NCBI RefSeq assembly: GCF_009690625.1
Contig: NZ_CP033878.1
Span: 1,054,001-1,118,000 of the forward strand
Source: Halorhabdus sp. CBA1104
GTDB taxonomy: Archaea; Halobacteriota; Halobacteria; Halobacteriales; Haloarculaceae
DNA length: 64,000 nt
Direction of reading: 5' to 3'
Part shown: positions 24,875-32,585 of the stretch, in pieces
How positions within the stretch are numbered: position 1 is the first letter of the stretch
Layout: every line of letters starts with the position of its first letter
Program-made: the position numbers and the translations under genes
The notes under the pieces: model-generated
What the model saw: only the letters and a program-made list of their open reading frames with translations
The model's database searches: none
Told to the model about the DNA's origin: nothing

Positions 24875-25055
24875 ATCGACCGTAAAGCGGTGCGCCCCGG
24901 AAAACGTTTCGTCAGATACGATGACTGTCGAGCGAGATCAAACGCTGTCCGTTGGCGCTTCGATACCACAAGACAATCAGCGTACGCAGGTACCTGTAAC
25001 CACGCATCGAGCAGAAGTTAACACATATACCCACACCCGTGTAGTCCTACGCAAT

Positions 25056-25373
25056 ATGCAATTTTGTGACGAGTGCGGTTCGATGATGCACACGGACGGA
25101 GAAACGTGGGTGTGTCGCTCCTGTGAAAACGAGGCGCCGCGGGACTCGAACGCAGAAGCGGCGATGACGACCCAGGACGGACAGCGAGACGATGGTACAC
25201 CCGACGTGGCCGACGCGACCCAGGACTCAGCCGAGACAATGGAAGAGTCCTGTCCGGCCGAGGACTGTGACAGCGACCAGGCCTACTACGAAATGCTGCC
25301 AAAACCGGGTGGCTCCTACGAAGTGCGGCTGTTCACCTGCGTCGAGTGTGGCCACAAGTGGCGCGAATCCTGA
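25056..25373 (+). CDS. TFS/RPA12-like RNA polymerase zinc-ribbon protein lacking the acidic cleavage loop
   Basis: A 105-residue protein with the two zinc ribbons of archaeal TFS: N-terminal Cys4, Cys7, Cys20, Cys23 (MQFCDECGSMM) and C-terminal Cys66, Cys71, Cys95, Cys98 (FTCVECGHKWRES). In active TFS/TFIIS the C-terminal hairpin carries an Asp-Glu pair (R-S-A-D-E) that enters the polymerase active site to stimulate RNA cleavage. Here the loop reads MLPKPGGSYEVRLF with no such pair, so cleavage activity is unlikely. It may be an RNA polymerase-binding paralogue with a regulatory or inhibitory role. The leaderless start at 25056 has CATATAC about 27-34 nt upstream. Confidence 0.85.
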   Translation: MQFCDECGSMMHTDGETWVCRSCENEAPRDSNAEAAMTTQDGQRDDGTPDVADATQDSAETMEESCPAEDCDSDQAYYEMLPKPGGSYEVRLFTCVECGHKWRES

Positions 25374-25893
25374 CCCTACATCTTGTCCACTTTGGGCTGA
25401 CAGCACCACAGACAGCAGACGCCCGATCCATGGGACCCCGCTCGTTCTCGGGTTGCACTGCCCCACGTCGGCTCTGAATGGATCGATACTGCGCTGATCG
25501 TGTTACTGCCTGGGTGTGCGTAGCAAACCAAGTGCAAGAGACAGGGCGCGTATCGGTTATGACCACCGACGAGCAAGCGCGTAAGCGACGATAACAGGAA
25601 CAGTGGGAACTAACCCAACAAATAGACTCTCATCGACTATTGGACCAGATTGCGTGACCGCGCTATGAGCCACGAGAGTGCCAGTAGCGAGGACACTGAT
25701 GATGGTTACACCGCATTTTGGACTCCCTCGTCCGGGTTACGAATCGGTGGAGAGTATATGTGCCCTACCGACGCTGAAATTGTATGTGTCGGGTGTACCT
25801 ACACGAATGTGTAAGCCTTCGTACTGTATGGAACCCCCGTATGCAGCACAGGATTGCTTTCAAGTTCTGAGGGATCCGACAGAAGCGCTCTTT
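25374..25893. other. Gene-poor 520-bp stretch with at most one tiny ORF
   Basis: Open frames on both strands here have cysteine- and arginine-rich translations unlike haloarchaeal proteins. Only the 38-codon membrane frame at 25557-25673 looks plausible. No RNA gene or mobile-element end is seen. Confidence 0.45.
25557..25673 (-). CDS. Possible 38-aa membrane protein or degraded remnant
   Basis: Read on the minus strand from a GTG at 25673 the product is AHSAVTQSGPIVDESLFVG followed by a hydrophobic helix LVPTVPVIVAYALARRWS and a stop. The hydrophobic pattern continues upstream of the GTG in the same frame (VTIISVLATGTLV), without an ATG. One base removed from ATGCGGTGTAACC would fuse an ATG to it, so the gene may be frameshifted. 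It resembles in layout the two small membrane proteins encoded just upstream at 25894-26273. Confidence 0.3.
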   Translation of the reverse strand: MAHSAVTQSGPIVDESLFVGLVPTVPVIVAYALARRWS

Positions 25894-26103
25894 CTACGAC
25901 GAACGATACCAGATAGGATTCCACTTTTTCAGCACAATCGTCGTAGCCGTTGCCACAGAGATACTTACGACTACTACAAGACTCGTATTCGTCCATCGCT
26001 GTATTCCGGTCAAGTCGGTTCGATACCAAGCGAACACGGCGACGGTAATGCCGATGACTACGATGCTTACGATCTCATCACTACGCAACGCAGTCATTAT
26101 CAC
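25894..26103 (-). CDS. Small two-helix membrane protein, 69 aa
   Basis: Sixty-nine residues with two hydrophobic segments: IVSIVVIGITVAVFAWY (about 11-27) and TSLVVVVSISVATATTIVL (about 39-57). The start overlaps the stop of the upstream small membrane gene, suggesting a two-gene operon. No family is recognised. The stretch is AT-richer than its surroundings. Confidence 0.5.
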   Translation of the reverse strand: MIMTALRSDEIVSIVVIGITVAVFAWYRTDLTGIQRWTNTSLVVVVSISVATATTIVLKKWNPIWYRSS

Positions 26104-26273
26104 GGTCCCCTATCTGAATAGACGCGGCGGTATAACGTCCATCCAATAGCCGAAACCGCGACGATAATGCCAATAACTGTCGGGATGGTGTTCGCAGAGC
26201 CGTTGAACGACCAGCCGAAAGTCAGGTAACCGACGACAGCAATCAACGCGACAATAGCCCCGACTGTTCTCAT
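26100..26273 (-). CDS. Small two-helix membrane protein, 57 aa
   Basis: From ATG 26273 the protein begins MRTVGAIVALIAVVGYLTFG and has a second helix TVIGIIVAVSAIGWTLY, then a basic end RRVYSDRGP. Eleven more codons are open to ATG 26306. It overlaps the next small membrane gene. Unknown function; two-helix proteins of this size are common in haloarchaea. Confidence 0.5.
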   Translation of the reverse strand: MRTVGAIVALIAVVGYLTFGWSFNGSANTIPTVIGIIVAVSAIGWTLYRRVYSDRGP

Positions 26274-26412
26274 CGCGGATGAATCTGAACGACCTGCTCC
26301 GGGCATACGAAGCGAATATGCCTGTACGATGGTAAATCAAAGGGTGGAATTGGGCTCTCACGCGGTCGGGCTGATTTGCTCCCACAGTACGCAGACAGTG
26401 GCTCAACGAACG

Positions 26413-27336
26413 CTACTCATGCAGTACCCTAACGTCAAACTTCGAGTGCCAACGGTACCGTCGTCCTCCCCAAACAAATGTGTCCCGGGCAAAAGCATAC
26501 AGCCCCAGGGAGACAGCGGCCGTAAGTGCTGGTACCGTGAGCAGTAGCGAGATTCGTCGGACCCCGAAGCTGGCGCTGACGCCGGCTGTCAGTACTGTTA
26601 GTGCCACCGCGAGGGGCGGAAAGCGGACACAGCCAATGAGAACGGCGACCAACACACCAAACGAGAGTTTCGCTACCGTCGGATCGTGTGTTGTGAAAAT
26701 CTTGTTAAACCGGATATGTCGTTCAAGCGTCTGCCGGAGACTTCCACCCATCGGTACCCGGCGTACGCGTCGAACTGACGTCACATCGACGTGTTCTCCG
26801 AGGAGACCATCGTCGCTGATAGTCTGGCGGAGCTCCGAACGGAACCGTGCCTCGTCGAGATCACTTCTGTCGAATATGACAGCCCCGCCCCAGGCGTGGT
26901 CGCCCACGTACGTCCCGAGCGTGCCCCCAAGGGCATAAACAGGCTCTAGCAGGACTGCAAGCGGATCTTGGCCGACGAACGCCGGTAGCTCCGTTGTCGG
27001 ACCGTATTCGGCGTAGTCCTCGTGGAGGCGGTCAAGCCAACCCGAGGGATGATGAAAGTCATCGTCGGTCCAGACGAGACGGTCGTGACTGGCGGCTTCC
27101 ATCCCAGCTGCGATTGCGTTTGCTTTCCCGGAACACCCGAGAGGGTCGCCGGCGGGGAGCAACCGGACGTTCTCGGGGAGCGGTTTTCGGTCCGCAACCG
27201 GGTCGTCCTCGCTGTCGTGGATGATGAGCAGTTCGTCTTCAGGCCCCAACTGTGTAGCGACGTCGTCGCAGGCGGCCGTCCAAGACACCGTCGGGAGGAG
27301 GACGCTCGTTGGCGTGTGTGTCTGTCTGTTCGACAT
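26413..27336 (-). CDS. Membrane-associated family 2 glycosyltransferase
   Basis: A 306-residue GT2 enzyme. The N-terminal domain has the nucleotide-sugar fold (SVLLPTVSWTAACDDVA), the DxD metal site VWTDDDFHHPSGW at residues 88-100, and the acceptor region ending in LRQTLERHIRFNKIF (a QxxRW-like position). Three hydrophobic segments follow from about residue 225, and the protein ends with a short cytoplasmic tail. Ceramide glucosyltransferase-like GT2 enzymes act on lipid acceptors. The start at ATG 27336 is supported by a TATA-like CCATATCT 22-29 nt upstream (27358-27365). It is divergent from the winged-helix gene with which it shares a palindrome. Confidence 0.82.
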   Translation of the reverse strand: MSNRQTHTPTSVLLPTVSWTAACDDVATQLGPEDELLIIHDSEDDPVADRKPLPENVRLLPAGDPLGCSGKANAIAAGMEAASHDRLVWTDDDFHHPSGWLDRLHEDYAEYGPTTELPAFVGQDPLAVLLEPVYALGGTLGTYVGDHAWGGAVIFDRSDLDEARFRSELRQTISDDGLLGEHVDVTSVRRVRRVPMGGSLRQTLERHIRFNKIFTTHDPTVAKLSFGVLVAVLIGCVRFPPLAVALTVLTAGVSASFGVRRISLLLTVPALTAAVSLGLYAFARDTFVWGGRRYRWHSKFDVRVLHE

Positions 27337-27357
27337 CCGTACGCGAGAGATGAGCGT

Positions 27358-27365
27358 AGATATGG
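27358..27365 (-). promoter_or_regulatory. TATA box of the glycosyltransferase gene
   Basis: CCATATCT on the minus strand, 22-29 nt before the ATG at 27336. Confidence 0.5.
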
Positions 27366-27386
27366 ATGATAGTTTCTCGTGACTTC

Positions 27387-27402
27387 TCTGACTGAAGTCA
27401 GA
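27387..27402. promoter_or_regulatory. Palindromic operator candidate between two divergent promoters
   Basis: TCTGACT-GA-AGTCAGA, a perfect inverted repeat with 7-bp arms. It lies 22-24 bp from each of the two divergent TATA-like boxes (27358-27365 and 27426-27432). The adjacent winged-helix gene product is the natural candidate to bind it. Confidence 0.55.
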
Positions 27403-27425
27403 CAGAACGCCCACAACGGCACAAC

Positions 27426-27432
27426 CTATATT
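27426..27432 (+). promoter_or_regulatory. TATA box of the winged-helix regulator gene
   Basis: CTATATT, 28-34 nt before a GTG at 27460. It places the transcription start close to that GTG and argues against the earlier GTG at 27379. Confidence 0.55.
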
Positions 27433-27459
27433 GACGAACCAGGAGACGGTCCGTTTACA

Positions 27460-27801
27460 GTGTCCGACGTGCGAGATCCTGAAGCACTCGCAGACCTACT
27501 CGGTGACGAGTGTGCGCGTACGATTCTCGTCGAGGCGAAAAAAGAGCCCCGCTCGGCGGCAGAACTCAGCGACTGCGCCGGGGTCTCGGAGCCGACGGTC
27601 TACCGTCGACTCGAACGCCTCCGTGAGTACGATTTGGTTACCGAAGACATCCAGCCAGTCACCGACGGAAAGAATTACAAGCTCTATCGGACAGAACTCG
27701 ACGGTATCGAACTCGATCTCGGCGAAGACGGCTTCGAGATTACGGTCTCACGTCGGGAACGGATAGCCGACCGCTTCACACAGTTCGTAGAGGGTACCTA
27801 A
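27460..27801 (+). CDS. Winged helix-turn-helix transcriptional regulator (ArsR-like)
   Basis: A 113-residue regulator from GTG 27460 (SDVRDPEALADLLGDECAR). The winged-helix core is ILVEAKKEPRSAAELSDCAG followed by recognition helix SEPTVYRRLERLREYDLV and a wing around GKNYKLYRTELDGIEL. Proteins of this form are often found in haloarchaea directly before a small DUF7521-type membrane protein, as here (1-base gap). It probably regulates itself, the membrane protein and perhaps the divergent glycosyltransferase through the palindrome at 27387. Confidence 0.8.
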   Translation: MSDVRDPEALADLLGDECARTILVEAKKEPRSAAELSDCAGVSEPTVYRRLERLREYDLVTEDIQPVTDGKNYKLYRTELDGIELDLGEDGFEITVSRRERIADRFTQFVEGT

Positions 27802-27802
27802 C

Positions 27803-28120
27803 ATGCTCGATACACCGCTCCAATTGATCGATCTCGAAACGTTGCGAATCGTTCGGCAGGTGAGCGAGGTGATCCCCATGCTCCTCGGATTGGCAATCAG
27901 TTACTTCGCCTATACTGCATACCGGCAAAACCAGAGCCGTCCGATGCTGTACATTGCCGTTGGATTCGTCTTGGTACTGTTTGTTCAGCTTCCGCTGAGC
28001 CTGATACTTCTCTATCTGTTGGATTTTCCAACGCCGGTTCTCAACACCATTGTTCAGATCCCCGAGTTCGTCGGTCTGGGACTGATCCTCTACGGGCTGT
28101 GGGTGCCGCGTCGGGACTGA
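27803..28120 (+). CDS. Three-helix membrane protein (DUF7521-like)
   Basis: A 105-residue integral membrane protein with hydrophobic segments near residues 22-40 (IPMLLGLAISYFAYTAY), 48-72 (PMLYIAVGFVLVLFVQLP) and 83-99 (IPEFVGLGLILYGLWV). The layout matches the haloarchaeal DUF7521 family, usually paired with an upstream winged-helix regulator. It could act as a sensor partner of that regulator; this is inference. Confidence 0.75.
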   Translation: MLDTPLQLIDLETLRIVRQVSEVIPMLLGLAISYFAYTAYRQNQSRPMLYIAVGFVLVLFVQLPLSLILLYLLDFPTPVLNTIVQIPEFVGLGLILYGLWVPRRD

Positions 28121-28401
28121 CTCGGCGGCTCACATCGGTGTCCATGCCAGCCGAACGAACACTGATCGCGATTCTCTCGGATACATCCGCGTGTGTAGCC
28201 CGGTCGAGGCGCGAGCAGGCCAGAAGACGGCAGCGATATCAACGCTGGCCTTGAGTTCATACCGGATTCGTGTAGATTTCCCCATCTGGTGGGTGTCGAA
28301 ATACTTGGGGAATACGTCCGACAGGCTCACTACGACGTTAGTTTCAGCGAGTGAAGCCAGGAAAATCGGCCTTTTGACACCGGCCTATTGGTACACATGA
28401 G

Positions 28402-29415
28402 ATGACCGAAGCAGATGCCGACACCAACTTCGAACGAACCCCATCCCAGTTGGCCGATGACGACCGGGGAGCCAATCGCGGTGGAATCACGGGACGTGTC
28501 GTCTCCGTGCTGTGGAATCGAGCCGAAGATCGCCCGCGCGCTCTCTGGCGGATCCTTGGCGTGTACGTCGCCGCGCTCGTGGGGATTTTCGTACTCCCGG
28601 CGCTGGCACTCGCGGGGACCGAACTCCCACCGTCTGTCAACGGAGCCGCGACCAGCCTGATCGGTGCGCTCGTTGGGTTCGTCCTGGCGATTGCCGTCGC
28701 GAAGTACGTCGACCGTCGCCTGATAGCCGACTACGGACTCGCGTTCGGCCCGTCGTTCCTGAGGGACTTTGGTGCTGGCAGCGTCGCGGCCCTGGCGGGG
28801 ATGGGTGTGGCACTCCCCGCGAGTCTGCTCGCTGGGTGGGCGACCGTCTCCGAGGTGTTCTCGGGTGGCGTTGGCACGAACGTGTTACCGTTCGCCGCCG
28901 CGTTTGGAGTGTACACCATCCAGTGGGCGTTTACAGCCGTCTGGGAAGAACTGGTCTTTCGGGGCCTCATTCTGACGAACGCCGTCGAAGGACTCCGGAG
29001 CCGGTGGCTGTCCGACCGTGGCGCGATCGTGACAGGAGTGGTGGCGTCCTCGGTGATATTCACTCTCGGGCACTTCCCGGGTACGCTAGGAACGTTTGGA
29101 TTCCGGCTAGCTTTAGGGCTCCTCCTCGGTGCCGCGTACGTGTGGACCGACTCACTGGCGCTGCCGATCGGCCTTCACTTTCTGGTCAACTTCGCGATGA
29201 ACAACATCTACGGCCTGTCGAACTTTCTTGAGGCTACGGAAACAGCGATGCTGATCCGACCGAGGTTCACCGGTCCGGCACAGTTCGTAGGGGTGTACGG
29301 GCTAGTCAACGGCGCGGCGGTGCTCTGTGTCGCTGTACTCACTGTCGGATACGTTGCTCTCCGGAACGGTGACTTCGGGTCACGGCTATCGGCGCCATAC
29401 CGACAGCGAGAGTGA
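28402..29415 (+). CDS. CPBP-family intramembrane metalloprotease (Rce1-like)
   Basis: A 337-residue membrane protein with about eight hydrophobic segments. The CPBP catalytic motifs are present: EELVFRG starting at residue 182 (two Glu and Arg), FTLGHF with His224 and GLHFLVN with His259. Family members cleave or process prenylated proteins, bacteriocins or membrane peptides; in haloarchaea the substrate is unknown. The N-terminal 45 residues are acidic and soluble. The 280 bp before it hold no supported gene. Confidence 0.85.
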   Translation: MTEADADTNFERTPSQLADDDRGANRGGITGRVVSVLWNRAEDRPRALWRILGVYVAALVGIFVLPALALAGTELPPSVNGAATSLIGALVGFVLAIAVAKYVDRRLIADYGLAFGPSFLRDFGAGSVAALAGMGVALPASLLAGWATVSEVFSGGVGTNVLPFAAAFGVYTIQWAFTAVWEELVFRGLILTNAVEGLRSRWLSDRGAIVTGVVASSVIFTLGHFPGTLGTFGFRLALGLLLGAAYVWTDSLALPIGLHFLVNFAMNNIYGLSNFLEATETAMLIRPRFTGPAQFVGVYGLVNGAAVLCVAVLTVGYVALRNGDFGSRLSAPYRQRE

Positions 29416-29768
29416 CCTGAACAACCTCCCACAGCCGAGCGGTGAGTGATCGCAACTGCCGTGAGTCTCCGTCTGTGGGCTTTGAGGCCGCTGCGTGGGG
29501 ATTGATATTGAAATTTCCTCTTACCGAACGCAGTGACATAGTACCGGCCGAAGGATCGAGAAAACACTCCGTAAATGATGTATGGCGCGTATCTCACGAA
29601 GAAGAATTCATCGATCGGAGAAATATAATTGATCGATGCAGGATTCTCGGACAACGAAAGAGGCCCACCCACCATTCAGAAATAATCACGGAGCAGATGA
29701 TTCACTCCTGTTTCGAACCCAGAAGTCCTGCTAGGTGATTGTAGTACGACGACAAGTACGTGGGACGT
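29416..29768. other. 353-bp AT-richer intergenic region without a recognisable gene
   Basis: Open frames here (for example 29442-29738 on the plus strand) have no recognisable domain, promoter or haloarchaeal composition. Nothing else is visible. Confidence 0.4.
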
Positions 29769-29879
29769 ATGGACTGGGGATTTCGGATCCGGAAAGATGT
29801 TCCATCTTGGGTCATGAAACTCGTACTGGTTGGTGCAATTCTGTTAATTGCTGGCCTTCAGCATTTTGCTGTCATATAA
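29769..29879 (+). CDS. Possible 36-aa single-helix membrane protein
   Basis: An ATG-TAA frame of 37 codons encodes a short basic/aromatic start (MDWGFRIRKDVPSWVMK) followed by one strong membrane helix (LVLVGAILLIAGLQHFAVI). The amphipathic-then-hydrophobic layout is that of a real single-pass peptide. I know no family and see no clear TATA box at leaderless distance. Confidence 0.4.
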   Translation: MDWGFRIRKDVPSWVMKLVLVGAILLIAGLQHFAVI

Positions 29880-29976
29880 ACGTCACCCAGAGCGATATTA
29901 TTGATAGAATTGGCTGTGCAGGTACATCCTATCGGCTGACTTACGGGTAGACAAGAGCCATAAACTGCCCTCCTCT

Positions 29977-30084
29977 GTGGCACAGACCCGCTGTATCTTG
30001 TACTACCGTCTGTAACGATGGTTCACTCAAGACTTTCTCGCCGGTTGCGCTGCAGTGAATCGGCTATGACGGATTCTGTGCCAC
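29977..30084. repeat. 108-bp segment bounded by 10-bp perfect inverted repeats
   Basis: GTGGCACAGA at 29977-29986 and its reverse complement TCTGTGCCAC at 30075-30084 bound a noncoding segment. It could be a very small MITE-like relic or a long-loop hairpin. No target-site duplication is clear. Confidence 0.3.
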
Positions 30085-30159
30085 GCTGACCTGGCGAACA
30101 GAGAGTCGTCCCGGCTCTGTCGCCTTGAATCAGCGTCCACCATGAGAGAGACCGGTGAT

Positions 30160-30414
30160 CTACTCTACTGCCAGCGAATCTCCGCCCAAAAGATACCGAA
30201 ACATCGAGTCGCCGTTTCGGCGAGCGATGAGTTCCATGACAGCGAGATAGGGCCCAGCGAAGGCAATACCCGAGGCGATAGCCTGGAAGACGCCAAACTC
30301 CAGGAAATACCCCATCGGAACTCCGAACCCAAGGATCAAGAACACGACGAGTACCACATCCCGGAGGAGGAGATGGTCGTCGAACGCCTTATCGAACCGC
30401 GTTTTCTCTGCCAT
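30160..30414 (-). CDS. Small two-helix membrane protein, 84 aa
   Basis: From ATG 30414 the protein starts MAEKTRFDKAFDDHLLLRD, followed by two membrane helices, VVLVVFLILGFGVPMGYFL and AIASGIAFAGPYLAVMELIA, and a polar tail. The frame extends to 30492 but those residues (HHTTTRRCGDATLKW) look noncoding. Unknown function; isolated gene upstream of the bax1 gene on the same strand order. Confidence 0.6.
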   Translation of the reverse strand: MAEKTRFDKAFDDHLLLRDVVLVVFLILGFGVPMGYFLEFGVFQAIASGIAFAGPYLAVMELIARRNGDSMFRYLLGGDSLAVE

Positions 30415-30552
30415 GTGACTAATTAATTTCTTCTGACACCACTTGAGCGTTGCGTCCCCACATCTCCGTGTTGTCGTGTGGTGCGTACTCATTTGCTGAC
30501 GATGGGCTAGGGACCCGTTTGCCGGCGTTGACCAGGAGGCCGCGGACAGGGG

Positions 30553-32055
30553 TTATGCCGTCTTGCGAACTGTGCCGCCGCTGAGTCCGTCCCACTCGAC
30601 GCGATAGCCCAGTCGCGAGAGGACAGCACTCGCGTCGTCGATCCCGTACGCTTCGAAGGCCGCTTCCGCGTCGTCGAGCGTCATGCCGTCCGCGATTTCC
30701 TGCTCCAGGGCCTCGAGAACGGCTGGCCTGATGAGTGTGCGTCCAACGCGCTCGTGGTCGGGGAACGTTGCCCGCTCGATGGCGTCTTCGCTGACAGCGT
30801 GGTCGTCGGCCAGTGCTGTCAGTGTAATGACGTCAGATTGTGGTGTGAGTTCGTCGGGGAGAGCGGTAGCCGCCTCGTTGACCAGATCGGCTTCGTACCG
30901 TCTGAGTGCGTCCCGGACGGCTTTGAGGCTCACTGTCTTTGAGTAGGGGATCGCTCGCTGGTTGCGCGCTTCGATGGCGTCCCCCACGCCCAGACTTTCG
31001 TCGTAGGCGACGAGCAATTCGGCATCGTCGATGGCTTCGAACTGGTCGAGTTTCTTCTGGACGTATTCCGGCGTCCAAAAGCCCATTATCTCGAAGAACA
31101 CCCGAAACTCCGCGTAGCGATAGTCGAAGGCAAAATCCGGGATCGCGACGCTTGTCCCGGCTTCGAGCGGTTCCGGTTCACGCACTAACGCCCACGGGAG
31201 ATCGAGCGACTGCAAGCGCGTCGCAAAGTCGGCTTCGACGCCGCTGTCGAAGGACATCTCGACGACAGGCTCGGCGTCAGGTACCGGGAGGTCCACGTCC
31301 GAGAGCGTCATCGTTCGCTCCGTGCCGTCGTCGTCGATCGTGGCCGTCACCTGCCAAGATTCCGTTCCGGCAACGGTTCGGAGCAGGCGGGCAAATCGCG
31401 TGCCGTAGCGGCGCGTGTTCTCGAAGAGCGCGTCCGGTCCGGTGACGACGAGTTCTCGCCCTGGGTCTGTGTGAACGACTTCATAGAGCAACCGGAGTCG
31501 CTTGACCGCATCGATCAGTCGCCGCGGATCGCTCGATCGAACGCGGACTTCCGTCGCGTCGAACAGTGCAGTCTGGGCCAGCGACAGATCGTACTGTACG
31601 AGCAGTTCCGAAGGCGTCCATCGCCGGTCGAGACTCGCCAGCACCTGCCGGTCATCCAGGTCTGCGTACAGCGACGTCTCGACTGCCTCCGGGTCGGCAC
31701 CAAGTCGATCGGCCGCCTGCTCGATCGCCTGCTGTCGATCGGCCGTCGTGACCACGCCGACAGCCTCAGCCGCCTCGAAGGCAACTCGACGAGTACGGGC
31801 TGGTGGCAGCGGGGCGTGTGTCTCGAACGTCGCGTCGCGGTCGAGCAGCTTTGCGAACCCGCGCACGAGCTTGAAATCCGAGGCTGCCCGTTCGAGATCG
31901 GACAGTGCCCCCTGTAGTGACTCGCGAGATTCACCGACGTGGCCCTGGTAGACACCGATCACCCTGGCTGCCGTTTCGCGGTCCCGGTCGTCAGTGAACT
32001 GTGGCTGGTAGCCATCGCCAGCCCGCGAGACGCGCAGCAGGTCCTTCTTCAGCAC
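30553..32055 (-). CDS. bax1: Bax1 (DUF790), predicted nuclease partner of XPB
   Basis: A 500-residue protein of the DUF790 family, known as Bax1, which binds the archaeal XPB helicase and acts as a structure-specific endonuclease in an NER-like machine. The nuclease core shows a PD-(D/E)xK-like series: VEADFATRL, IPDFAFDYRYAEF, then FEIMGFWTPEYVQKKLDQF. The N-terminus (MLKKDLLRVSRAGDGYQPQF) is the family start. It is normally adjacent to xpb; here a divergent lipoprotein gene sits between the two. Length is normal. Confidence 0.88.
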   Translation of the reverse strand: MLKKDLLRVSRAGDGYQPQFTDDRDRETAARVIGVYQGHVGESRESLQGALSDLERAASDFKLVRGFAKLLDRDATFETHAPLPPARTRRVAFEAAEAVGVVTTADRQQAIEQAADRLGADPEAVETSLYADLDDRQVLASLDRRWTPSELLVQYDLSLAQTALFDATEVRVRSSDPRRLIDAVKRLRLLYEVVHTDPGRELVVTGPDALFENTRRYGTRFARLLRTVAGTESWQVTATIDDDGTERTMTLSDVDLPVPDAEPVVEMSFDSGVEADFATRLQSLDLPWALVREPEPLEAGTSVAIPDFAFDYRYAEFRVFFEIMGFWTPEYVQKKLDQFEAIDDAELLVAYDESLGVGDAIEARNQRAIPYSKTVSLKAVRDALRRYEADLVNEAATALPDELTPQSDVITLTALADDHAVSEDAIERATFPDHERVGRTLIRPAVLEALEQEIADGMTLDDAEAAFEAYGIDDASAVLSRLGYRVEWDGLSGGTVRKTA

Positions 32056-32159
32056 AGTCGTCTCTCAACACCGGAGAACCGAAAAACTGCGGGGCGAAGT
32101 TGAGAGACAAACGGGTAGCGACGGGAAGATTCTTGACGCGGGGGCCGAAGGCCTCTACC

Positions 32160-32561
32160 ATGCACCGTCGGGCGCTACTACGTCGACTCGGGGCCGTTGG
32201 ACTCGTCGCAATCGCAGGTTGTGGAGAGTACGAGTCTGGCCCCCAGACACCACCCGGAGACACGACCGACCAGGCCCAAACCGAGACGACGACAACGCCC
32301 GAAGACGTCTTTGTGGTCCCGGAATTCGCGTTCGAGGAAGGGACGGGTGGCGATGCAGTGCTCGTCGCAACCGTCGAGAACACCCGGGACGACCCCCAGC
32401 AGGGCGAGATGGTCGTCCGCTATGCCGATGACGGCACGACGAAATCCGTCACCGAATCGATCGACCTACAGGGAAAAGACGAGACGACGGTCCGCGTGAA
32501 GCTCCCGATTGCCTATGCGGACCGGAATCTGCAGGGGATCGACTTCGAGACGGCGACTTGA
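32160..32561 (+). CDS. Tat-type lipoprotein of unknown function
   Basis: A 133-residue secreted lipoprotein. The twin-arginine-like start MHRRALLRRLGAVGL leads to a lipobox ending at Cys21 (VAIAGCGE), then a Thr/Pro/Asp-rich linker, then a small beta domain (DAVLVATVENTRDDPQQGEM) of the transthyretin/CARDB-like look. It is on the strand opposite to bax1 and xpb and separates them. No family recognised. Confidence 0.75.
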   Translation: MHRRALLRRLGAVGLVAIAGCGEYESGPQTPPGDTTDQAQTETTTTPEDVFVVPEFAFEEGTGGDAVLVATVENTRDDPQQGEMVVRYADDGTTKSVTESIDLQGKDETTVRVKLPIAYADRNLQGIDFETAT

Positions 32562-32585
32562 TCACAGCCCCCCGTGCCAGCCTCG

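Noticed and set aside
25678-26121. 147-codon plus-strand open frame
   Set aside because: Its translation is rich in Cys, Arg, Ser and Tyr, without acidic bias or domains, and it lies opposite the better small membrane frames.
27379-27459. Earlier GTG start of the winged-helix regulator
   Set aside because: It would place the palindrome and the TATA box inside the coding region.
28130-28330. 66-codon minus-strand frame upstream of the CPBP gene
   Set aside because: Basic, Arg/Lys-rich translation unlike haloarchaeal proteins; no promoter.
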